Of a stretch of DNA of 64,000 nucleotides, positions 1-8,516 are shown in pieces. The notes below the pieces were generated by a model that was not told the origin of the DNA, made no database searches, and saw only the letters and a program-made list of their open reading frames with translations. The position numbers and the translations under genes were made by a program. Numbering within the stretch: the stretch's first letter is position 1; each line of letters begins with the position of its first letter. The stretch comes from Diphasiastrum complanatum (Eukaryota; Streptophyta; Lycopodiopsida; Lycopodiales; Lycopodiaceae), in assembly GCA_029204225.1 (NCBI GenBank), contig CM055093.1, positions 5,116,056-5,180,055 of the forward strand. The letters are read 5' to 3'.

Positions 1-292
1 ATGTATGATCTAAAATCTTGATGAAGGTTTCTAAGACTGTATGTACAAAATATGACCCAAAAGTGATTTTCTAAGTCATTTTTCATCAAAAATTATCTTC
101 TACAAATATTTCCCTTCACTTTTTTTTCATTTCTAATGACCTTTTTTAATTTTGCTCATCATTTTTTTTTTAAAGTCTTTTTCCAAGGAAAAGAAAAATC
201 ACTCAAGTAATAAAAAACAAGAAAATTGTTAAACAATCAAAATAAAATTGACAAGGTGTTGGATCATTCTGATTGAGTTGCTGATCTAGCTG
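1..292. other. AT-rich non-coding flank
   Basis: T-rich and A-rich runs (about 120-180) with no open frame of note. It lies just beyond the 3' end of the reverse-strand gypsy pol relic, where an LTR would be expected, but I see no polypurine tract or TG...CA boundary. Confidence 0.5.
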
Positions 293-1612
293 TCAAAACT
301 TGCGTAGACAGCTGCCATTCATTGGAGTGTCGAATCTTTTTCCATCCAAATATTCTAAAATGACCTTCATTCTATATGGTCCTTCACCTGTAAACTTCAA
401 TTTGCCTTTAATCAGTTTCGTCTTATACATTAGTGCTAGATCTCCTTCCTTCAGATCTATTTTGTGTAATTGGCGATCATGCCATACCTTCCAACGGGCT
501 TTCTCTACTACTAATGCATGAACTGCCATCAATATGGTCTCACAAAGTTTTTGTAAAGCCTCATGACACATCTGTAAGGATTTCACATCATTCAACCATT
601 CCATTGCTGCTATGCGTAGAGATGGTATCAAAAATTCAATTGGCATAATTGCATCTTGTCCATAAACAAGCTGAAATGGGATTTGATTCGTAATACCTTT
701 GTAAGATATTCTATCATTTCATTCAAAAAATGTGTTCCATGATCACTAAGGATCTTAATAGGAAATCCTAATCTAGTAGTAATATTTTCATAGAGAAACT
801 TAGTCGTTCATGATTTTGTATCTCTGCAACTCAAACTATTTTCACTTCAATCCACTTGGTCATATAATCAGTTGCAACAATGATATATCTGGCCTGAGAT
901 CCTCTTGTCGCAGGATGAATAGGACCAACATAATTCACTTCAGTATTAACAGGCGCTGATTCAATTTTTGAAACATGGTCGGCTTGATAATGTTGTTTAC
1001 CCTTTCAAACCACAACGCAAAAATTGAATTCGGTCAAAATGTATTGCCAATAGATAATGTTGAAGCTTTTTAACAGAAAAAATCATGGCCAAGGCTTCGC
1101 GTTCAGTTGTCGAATCATTCTTCTTCGTATCTATAAGTTGTCTACTTACAAACCTGATAGGATAAGTGAACGTGACACTCAATTGTCCAGATTGGAGCTC
1201 GTAGTATCGGTGCATAAGCTAAAGCTTTCTTCAATTTCTCAAATGCTTCCAATCCCTCTACTGTCCAAATAGATACAATAGTCATTTTATATATAGGTCT
1301 TGCTAAATTTGCAAAAAATAGTATGAATATCCGGTAGCAATTTGCATGACCCATAAAAGCATAGACTTGATTTTGGAATAATCCGTAGCAATGCCATGTC
1401 TTGATATCACATGTCCAAGGATAGCTCCATGAGTGACCCAAATTTGACACTTTTCTGGATTTAAGGAGATTTGGTATTTGCGACAACGTTCAAATATTTT
1501 TTCCAAATGATCCAAGTGGTCTGTATTTGCATTATGGACTCCGAGATTATCCAAGTAGATTTCAAGGAATTTTTGCAAGTAGTCTTTAAAGGCAAACTAC
1601 ATCACTCTTTGA
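293..1612 (-). pseudogene. Ty3/gypsy pol relic (RT end, RNase H, integrase)
   Basis: Reading from 1612 down: the end of reverse transcriptase, including QRVM, FLEIYLDNLGVH and NPEKCQIW (1610-1330). Next come the thumb and RNase H with WTVEGLEAFEKLKKAL, FVSRQLIDTKKNDSTTER and EALAMIFSVKKLQHYLL (1320-1000). Last is the integrase core GPIHPATRGSQARYIIVATD (about 930-860), then the integrase C-terminus (646-293) with VWHDRQLHKIDLKEGDLALM and FTGEGPYRMK. This order is the gypsy one (RT, RNase H, IN). The catalytic YxDD is seen as YLDN, so the second aspartate is lost. Several frameshifts and stops separate the pieces, most of the integrase core is disrupted, and no protease or gag is seen. The integrase tail closely resembles the one at 17839-18612, so both may come from one lineage. 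It cannot encode a working enzyme. Confidence 0.9.
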
Positions 1613-2103
1613 CATGAACTAGGTGTATTACTATTGACAAATCCCCTGCTCTAGAGGATCTGTGGGCTTCTTCTTTTGCTTACAGGTTGTGTTTGTGCTC
1701 TACCTGTTAGCAGAAACTGTGGGCACTTGCTTTAAGATTGTTTTTCTTGTTTCAGAGCCCAAGCTCAGGTAGAGGAGACTGGTTATCATTGTAGTTTGTG
1801 TCCTGCCTGTCAGAGGATGTTGGATTATTCTCCTTCTTACCAATCGACTAATCGGTTTTAATCTTCATCCATTGTTATCCAGTTCTGCGAATTTTTCCAT
1901 GTGTTTACACAATCTGCAGAATTACATGGAGTTTATTATAGTGTCTCCTTTTTCGCCTGTTAGAAATCCCGTTGAAAAATGCAGTGTCACCTTTTTCACA
2001 TGTTTTGCTTGACAGAAATCTCGTGTAAAACCACAGTGTCACATTTTTCGCTTTTACTAAAGAGCCTCAAATATTAAAGGAATGACTCTGGCAAAGTGAG
2101 GAG
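1613..2103. other. Unassigned spacer before copia LTR
   Basis: No coding frame. It contains the short degenerate repeat at 1941-2060 and ends in a purine-rich run (about 2092-2103, AAAGTGAGGAG) directly before the TG of the LTR at 2104. That run looks like a polypurine tract, so the LTR may originally have been a 3' LTR of a lost element. Confidence 0.4.
1941..2060. repeat. Short degenerate tandem repeat, three units
   Basis: Three units begin GTGTCTCCTTTTTCGC (1941), GTGTCACCTTTTTCACA (1984) and GTGTCACATTTTTCGC (2035). Spacing is 43-51 bp, and each of the first two units continues with a GAAATC(C/T)CGT-like tail. It lies just outside the LTR that follows. Confidence 0.6.
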
Positions 2104-2936
2104 TGTGAAAAATGCAAAAATTATGCTTGGTCAAGGCCAAATCTATGTATATAGGATGATTACACATGTGTGGAGCCTGTTCCCATGTGTAAAATAAATG
2201 TACTTTTCATGTAGTACAATCATATAGCTTGTACATATAGTTTAAGTCAAGTTCTATTGGCTAAAAAGCCAAAATCATGTTTTTTAGCCATATGCCACAT
2301 GGCATCAATCTAGAGATTGCATGAAGCCACATCATGAGATTAGGTGTCAAATCCCATGTGTAGAGGTCTTTTTACGCCTGTGGAATAGGGTGAGGAAGTT
2401 GAATTTGCACTTCTAGAAGAGTTTTCATTAGTTTTCTATATAGTAGAAAAATGGACCAAAAGTGCTCAAAATAGAAGGTTTTGTCCAAGTGTCAATTTTG
2501 CATGATGAATCATCACATGACAAAGCACCTTCACACATGTGAGATCAAAGGGATGATCAGTACCCCGACCTCTCACTTTTTGTATATATAGAGCCACATT
2601 TGGCCATAATCAACAAGAAACACCAATCTTGGTTTTGGAGACAATTCTTGTCAATTTCATCATTTGTCTTGATTTTTCTTGATAGTTTTGAGTTCCTATC
2701 ACATTGTACTTTGATTTCAGGCTGGAGTCTGTACTATGACATGTGTTTACATGTGTGAAACCAGCAAGTACAATTCCCTTTCATTTATGATTGTTCTTGT
2801 TATATTTTCTCATCTAAATTTGATCTAGATTGATCTAAATCTTGTGTAGATTGATAGATCAATTGTATCTAACATCCAACCACTCTTGTGGATCATTTTA
2901 GGATCCATTCTTGGTCCAATTTTGCAGATTTCCACA
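2104..2936 (+). mobile_element. Copia-type LTR (LTR1)
   Basis: The 3' boundary is firm: CCACA at 2936 is followed at once by a methionine-tRNA type primer site. The 5' boundary is inferred from TGTGAAAAATGC at 2104 preceded by a purine run. A TATA-like TATATATAG lies near 2582-2590, followed by a transcribed-type R/U5 stretch. Several CACATGTG/ACATGTGTG palindromes lie in the U3 and R regions. Length is about 833 bp. No matching partner LTR is visible downstream; the LTR at about 5975-6535 looks different. Confidence 0.7.
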
Positions 2937-2949
2937 TGGTATCAGAGCC
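2937..2949 (+). other. Primer-binding site, initiator tRNA-Met type
   Basis: TGGTATCAGAGCC directly abuts the LTR end. This is the classic plant Ty1/copia minus-strand primer site, complementary to the 3' end of initiator methionine tRNA. It fixes the element as forward-strand. Confidence 0.92.
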
Positions 2950-4892
2950 AAGTACAAGAGGATTTATGAAGATTTGATAGGGTTGATCCAAAACTAAGCC
3001 TAAATTAGCAAGTTTTTTGAAACTAGCTAATTTTGATGTGGCGAGTTGGATAGGATAGGTATACTCAAAATTTATGGACAAAAACTTGTTGTGAGCTGCA
3101 GGGGTACTTTTCACATGTGCTAGAATGTACAGTACCAATTTTGGAGCCTTATTCAATTTCTTTGTACCAAAACTTGTTGTAGGCTGTAGGTGTACCTTCT
3201 ACATGTGTGGGTCCATACTGAACCTTTTTTGGTTGAGAAAATTCAAATTGATGCATAATTTGACTCATACACCCAAATTTAGAGATTTTTAGTGGAAATT
3301 CAAGCTTTTTCTATAGAGATTCTATTCCTATGATTTGTTCTTGGATTAGATCATCCATATAATTAATCTGAAGCTTGATTCAGGTGCATTAAATGTGTTT
3401 ATCTGATTTTTGGAGTACATGTCAAAGTTAAGAGAGAAAATTGCCAAAAATCATAGATTAAGAAGCGATATGCAAGGTGAGAGGTTAAAATCCATTGTAC
3501 CATCACTCTAGATTTGTTCAAGAGTGATAGGGTCAAGTTTAGAAACATCAATTTGCTAGAAAACATCCTTGGATCAGTCCTCCAAGTGAAACCTTTGAGA
3601 GTTTCTAGTGCATTTATAACATCTATCCAAATCTTTTGTAGAATTTGACATAGATTGGCTTCAATTGAGAATTCTAAAAAAGAGATTGAGATCTAAATCA
3701 CATTGTTCAACCCTATTCAATATCTTTGTGTGTTCGTGAGGCTTGAAAAGATTCATTGAGATATGTATGGCAAATGTGTAGAGAGAGATCCAATTTTCTA
3801 AGAGGTCCTTCCTTTGTAGAGGGAAAGATCTAGAAGCTCATTTTGTGTTGGTATTGGTGGAGAGTTTGTCTTCTCTTAGGTGATCAAATCTTTCTAAGTG
3901 GCATTAGCTCTTTGAAGCACAATATCTTAGTGAGAAAGAAGGATCACAACTTTTGATTTTGAATTTCATTCCAACTCTTAAGAGGTAGAGTCATTGGTGG
4001 AATCCAATAGGGGTGAATGAATTCAATTTATTGAGCAAAAGTTGACATAGTATGTATGAAACTCAAATTAGTTCTATACAACTTTCTTTGTGAGAGTGTG
4101 AGGGTCAAGTTGTGATCCCATTGGATGTCTAGAACAAGGAGGATTCCATATTTGGGTGTTCATGCATGGTTGGGATCTTTGTGAACCAGTGAGTATACGA
4201 CATGATAATAGAGAAAATGATTACTATAAAGCTTGGTGAAAAAATATTGACATAGGTTGTTATCAAATTATTACAAATCCATTCTAAATCTTAAGAGTGA
4301 GATTCTTTGGGGATTCCAAAAGGGGTGATTGGATCTTAATTTTATGTGTTTGAATCAAATGTACTTGTCAAATTTGAGTGATCTAGAGTAGATCCTATGT
4401 TTTGTGAAAATTGGTGGTATAGTTTGTTGTCAAATCAAATCAACTTCATTCTAAATCTCAAGAGTGAGATATTTGAGTTAAGAGTGAGTCCAAAAGAAGT
4501 GATTAAGTTTGATTTTCATGTTTTTGAAACAAAATCCATCTTTTGTTCAAGAATCTCATGTGTTGAGAGAACTGGTCAAGTGAAAAGGAAAATCTAGGTG
4601 CCAAATCTTTTCATATCCATTTCAACTCTCAAAAGAAAGATTCATTGGTATTTGTTGAGTCCAATAGGAGTTTGGATCTGATTTCTTTTGTGATTTGATT
4701 CAAAGATTGTGTGCTTTTGTCTTAGCATCAAAGCAAAGTTTCCAAGTGACTAGACATTAGTGTGAAGATTGATTGTTAGGTTTGTGAGCTAGATCTTTTG
4801 TAGATCCTTCTAGACTATTGAATATGTTCAAATCTAGTCACTTGAGAGTCACAAATTACATTTGTAGAATCATATCACAAGTCTTGTTTCAC
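2950..4892 (+). other. Long untranslated leader of a copia element
   Basis: Almost 2 kb between the primer site and the first gag-like codon, with no credible coding frame. It holds the degenerate roughly 170-bp tandem array at 3960-4690 and repeated ATCTAGA/TGATCTAGA-like words. Normal copia leaders are far shorter, which suggests a non-autonomous or expanded derivative. Confidence 0.6.
3960..4690 (+). repeat. Degenerate ~170-bp tandem array in the leader
   Basis: Anchor phrases of the form CATTCxAxxTCTTAAGAGxGAGA followed by a GAxTCCAAxAGG-like phrase begin near 3962, 4277, 4446 and 4618. The last three are 169 and 172 bp apart. The 315-bp first gap holds a weaker copy near 4120. So four to five old units can be traced by eye. 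Confidence 0.65.
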
Positions 4893-5057
4893 ATGGCATC
4901 AATAGGTGGCATCCTGTTGAAGGCAAGTAAGGATCTTAAGTGCAACCTTTGTGGCAAGGGAGGATATTTTTCCTCAAAATGCTACAAAAAGAAGACCAAT
5001 CCATCCAAGGAAAACCAAAGCAAGGTGGCCAAGGTGAAGGATGGAGCTTCAAGTTAG
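4893..5057 (+). pseudogene. Copia gag with internal deletion (N-terminus fused to zinc knuckle)
   Basis: A 54-codon frame starts MASIGGILLKA, which resembles the first residues of the gag at 13759 (MATSIGVMLEA). It then passes straight into KDLKCNLCGKGGYFSSKC, matching the KLKCFYCGIKGHFASEC zinc knuckle of that gag. About 220 residues of the capsid-like (UBN2) region are therefore missing. In the CX2CX4HX4C knuckle the histidine position is tyrosine, so zinc binding should fail. A basic tail with YKKKTNPSKENQ follows, then a stop. It looks like a defective, non-autonomous copia derivative. Confidence 0.7.
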
Positions 5058-5974
5058 AAATGCAAATACAAGAAGGACAAATAAAAGGAAAGGTGTTTCC
5101 TTTGTGAAAAGTGAATGAGACTTGGAGTCTCACAAGGACTTGCAAGATTTGTCTTCAAGGATCCATCATAACACAAGTCAAACCTTTTGAAATTTTTTAT
5201 TTGGAAGTGCATTGTTTGGTTCAAGATGCAAAGATTGATGTCACTTTCATAAAAGCAACTTGGATTTATTTTATGTCCTTGGAAAGTATTTTGCTTGGAA
5301 CTTTGGATAAGTTCAAACTTATTGTTATTATCCGAGAGAAATCAATCAAGAATAAGGAGCAATCACAAAATGAAAATAGTTTCATTTATGCTATCATGTC
5401 AACTTATGAAGAAACATCTTGCTTTGAAGAGATTTTTGTATCTCAAAGGTGGAATAAGGCAATACTAGTTGAGTGTGATGCCTTAAAGTATAGCAAAGCA
5501 TTTTTTCCGTGTAAACTTATATTGGAAATGAGTCAAGAAAATGGAAATGTCTTCATAATGTAGATTCTTTTGGTCTCAATAAGATCATGAATGATGTGTT
5601 CATTCATAAAGATGAAAATTGTAAGTTTTCAATCTTAAAGGCAAGTTGTAAACTTCTTATGAGAATAAGTGAAGCATCCAAAGTGGACACTTATATCCAT
5701 AAGCAAGTACTTAGCCTTATTGATATGGAAATACCTTTTGATTTCAATATTAGAAAAATCATGCCAAGTTGTGGTGATTTTTGGACTTATGTTTCTAGCA
5801 TAAGCAATCTTGATAATCATAGGAAGTGCATATTGTATGGTCATGGTTGTTATGATCATTATGAGACATGGAGTCTCGGATTTCCTTCAAGAAGGAGTGA
5901 TTCCAAAAAGAAGCTCAAGAAACATGGTTGAGCCCATATGGCTCACATTTCAAGGGAAAGAGGAGCATATCTCA
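5058..5974 (+). pseudogene. Unrecognised coding remnants downstream of deleted gag
   Basis: Two open stretches (5111-5563, 150 codons, and 5587-5931, 114 codons) follow the short gag frame in the same direction. I recognise no protease, integrase or polymerase motif in either. The second ends in a basic stretch (RRSDSKKKLKKHG). They may be a decayed pol or foreign sequence carried by the element. Codon-like openness is the only support. Confidence 0.3.
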
Positions 5975-6535
5975 TGTGGTATACATCTCATACTTGTGAA
6001 AATATTGTAGAATTAAAATAATATTAAACTTAGAGATTCAAGTTTTGGGTTTTGTCCAAACTTGAGGTAGACTAGTCTAGTAACTTTCCAATTAGAGTCA
6101 ACTTAGTTTTTTGTCTTCATAGTGATGTGTAGGTCTAGAACCTATCAAGAAGCATTTGAGGCTACTCTTGTAGGTCAAAGGATTCTCAAAAAGAGAGATT
6201 CTCAAGTCTTATCCATCTCTCTTTTTGTCATCTAGTAGAGAGGTAGAGGCAATGTGGCATCTAGATTGTTCTCTCTCTCCACAAGTTCTAGAAGGCCTCT
6301 TGTATTATAAATAAGGTGGATTTGTACCACAAGAATACACTTCTTCAAGTAAAACTTCCATTTGATCCATTTGAGGTGTAATGATAGTTAGATTGTGATG
6401 AATGCTCTTGCCTTCATGCTAACTAGCTTGCCAATGTTTTCCATGTTTTTGGAATAGAAGCTAGTTTAGTGTGGAATCATTCATTCTCTTGATCCTTTGT
6501 ACTTGCAGCTGGTTCACACGTGTGAAAAGTTCTCA
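5975..6535 (+). mobile_element. Copia-type LTR (LTR2)
   Basis: The 3' end is fixed by the primer site at 6536. The 5' end is uncertain: TGTGGTATAC at 5975, or TGTGAAAATATTG at 5995, which resembles the start of LTR1. A purine run GGGAAAGAGGAG (5954-5965) lies just upstream. A TATA-like TATTATAAATAAG is at about 6304-6314. The perfect palindrome TTCACACGTGTGAA is at 6513-6526, ten bases before the primer site. Confidence 0.65.
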
Positions 6536-6549
6536 TGGTATCAGAGCTT
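6536..6549 (+). other. Primer-binding site, initiator tRNA-Met type
   Basis: TGGTATCAGAGCTT immediately follows the LTR. It is the standard copia primer site and shows a second forward-strand copia element starting here. Confidence 0.92.
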
Positions 6550-7277
6550 GATAGGAGAATACACATCTAATCATTTCTTTGTCAAATGGAATGACTTCTC
6601 ATCATTGTTGGTGAAATTTTGCCTCTTACTAGCACTCACTTTTGAGCTAACTAGATCCACTCTCATCATCACTTATTAATGTATTATTTTCTCTGATTTA
6701 AGAGTTGTACGGCCTACTGTAGCAGCACGTGTGAGGCCTCTAATCAAGATAGAATGGGGGCTATGTTACTTCTCATCTTTTCCATCCATGTTGCATATGA
6801 ATGGAAAGCTAATCAAGTGTAGATTGTGATTTAAGTGACCTCAAGAGGATTGGTGGATCCTAAGGAGAGTTCTTTGCACTCAAAGTGAGGCATATTGAAG
6901 AAGAAAAACTTGAAGGTTGTACTATCAAAGACCCTTTATTGTTGGAGTCAAAATAACAAATTTCAACTATTTTTCAATTTTCTTCAATCTAAGAAGCATT
7001 GTTTGGATCTATGGTCCTGTGAATGGATGAAACTTTCTAAATGATAAATCTGACTTTTTTAAGCTATTTCACACGTGTGAACACAGATTTACTTCATCCA
7101 CTTTTGCTTTGAAAAATTAAGTGCAAATTTTGACTAGCACCTAGAAATTGTTATTTTTGGCCTTCTTTGAGTTCTCAATCATTTGTTACTTGATTCCAAG
7201 TGATCAATATTTTACATTTGATTAGTTTTGAACCTCTGAAAACATTCATTTAGTAAGCCAAAATCAATTTTCTAGGC
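6550..7277 (+). other. Untranslated leader of second copia element
   Basis: About 730 bp without coding potential between the primer site and the gag start. It carries another exact copy of the palindrome TTCACACGTGTGAA at 7068-7081. Confidence 0.55.
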
Positions 7278-7602
7278 ATGACTTCAATGGGATCTTATCT
7301 ATTAGAACAAAGTGAGAGACTCACTTCTACAAATTATGGTACATGAAAAGTGAGGATAGAATCCATTCTTTACTTCAAGATCTAATAGATATAGTGAATG
7401 GGAATGAGGAGGAGTCTACTAATCCTCAAGAAATTCCCAAATTCAAGAAAAGAGCATGTTTTGCTCTTCATGTTTTAAAGCTAAATGTCTCTAATGAAGT
7501 TCTAAGAGAGATTAGTTGTTGTATCAATGCTCAAGAAGCATGGAGTACTCTTCAATCCATTTATGAGTCTAAAAACACTTCAAGAGTCCTTACTCTAAGA
7601 AA
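7278..7602 (+). pseudogene. Copia gag N-terminal relic, truncated by LTR-A
   Basis: The start MTSMGSYLLEQSERLTSTNY matches the N-terminus of the gag at 13759 (ANDRLTSSNYSLWKVRMES). After a stop at the expected SLW tryptophan region, further UBN2/gag motifs continue in shifted frame: ALHVLKLNVSNEVLREI, CINAQEAWSTLQSIYESKN and TSRVLTLR. The homology stops exactly where the LTR-A sequence begins (about 7603). The rest of gag and all of pol are missing, so the element was interrupted here. Confidence 0.8.
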
Positions 7603-7638
7603 TATGTGTAGGGTCGAAGATATGTGTAGGGTCGAAGA
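7603..7638. repeat. Exact 18-bp tandem duplication at LTR-A edge
   Basis: TATGTGTAGGGTCGAAGA occurs at 7603-7620 and again at 7621-7638. It spans the junction between the copia gag and the end of LTR-A, so the terminal bases of the LTR are present twice. Confidence 0.9.
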
Positions 7639-8435
7639 TCTTGCATCGTATAGCCCTCCCGCCTGTCAACAAGGGTTAGATCACTGGATAGGTGCCTAAC
7701 TATGCATAGATGATACTTTTAGTTAGTTTCCTACTTTGCATCTAACTCTACCTCCCTTAACACTACTCACACTAACTCTACTCCCCTAAACTAACTTCAT
7801 CATGATTTTGGGTGAAGAGAGAGGATAGAATAGAAGGAGAAGAAGAAGAAGAAGAAGAAGAAGAGAGAAAGAGAGAGAGATGATATGGAGGTTAGCTCAG
7901 CTCATGAAAAAACCTTAACTAGCATAAACCAAAAAGCATGGGAAATGACAATAACAAGCAATCACAACAATAGCATAAGCAAGAGTGATTAGCAAATGAG
8001 AATGCTTGAGCTCTCAAAATGATAGAGTCTCCTCCTCTCTATTAAGCATGAAAATAGTGTACAATTGGTGTCTTTTTATAAAATGGAAAAGGCCCTTGCC
8101 CCAAAATCCTATTGGCTAATATTTACATTGAACCTATCCATTCATCTTGGACCCAACTTGATCCAAGGGTCTATAAAAAGTACATTGAAATTCACAAGAT
8201 TCATGTGAGTCCCAATTTGGACCCAACTCAAAAAAGTAATCTCTAAGTTTAAAAATGACTTTGGGCCTCTAGTTTTATTTTAATTCAAAGGGCCCAAGTC
8301 TATTTTATTTTATTTACACTTAGGCTTGCATGCTTATTGGGCCATAGGCTTATACGCGCAGGATGCCATGCCCTCGCAACACATTTTATTGGATGATTTT
8401 ATTTATTTACACTTTGTTGGGAATACCCTCTAGTG
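7607..8435 (-). mobile_element. LTR-A copy 1 (reverse orientation)
   Basis: Read on the reverse strand, this unit runs from near 8435 (GGGTATTCCCAACAAAGTG, then the conserved GTTGCGAGGGCATGGCATCC) down to a CCCTACA end at 7607 or 7625. It is shared with the copies at 51016-51789 and 51800-52612 and more distantly with 16807-17663. A TATA-like TTTATAAAA lies at about 8075-8084 on the reverse strand. The exact right border is unclear because the TGTTGGGGG start of the sister copies is altered here. No polypurine tract follows, so a solo or truncated LTR is possible. Confidence 0.75.
7830..7881. repeat. GAA/GA microsatellite inside LTR-A
   Basis: An (AGA)n run passes into (GA)n. The same LTR site is purine-rich in the other copies (52000-52050, and as pyrimidines 51541-51598), so it is a diversifying element-borne tract. 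Confidence 0.85.
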
Positions 8436-8516
8436 GATCATGTAACCCGTGATGTCTTCCATGAAGTTGAGACAGTCCAGTTTCGTCGAGTCCTTGGGCG
8501 TGTGGAAGGACTTGTG

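Noticed and set aside
2893-3156. 87-codon reverse ORF across the LTR end and primer site
   Set aside because: Covers the LTR/primer-site junction of a forward element; no motif.
3960-4690. CRISPR-like array
   Set aside because: Units are about 170 bp, degenerate and without short conserved repeats separated by unique spacers; the context is a plant retroelement.
5058-5974. Envelope-like or capture gene in the copia element
   Set aside because: No signal peptide, membrane segment or motif; listed only as unrecognised remnants.
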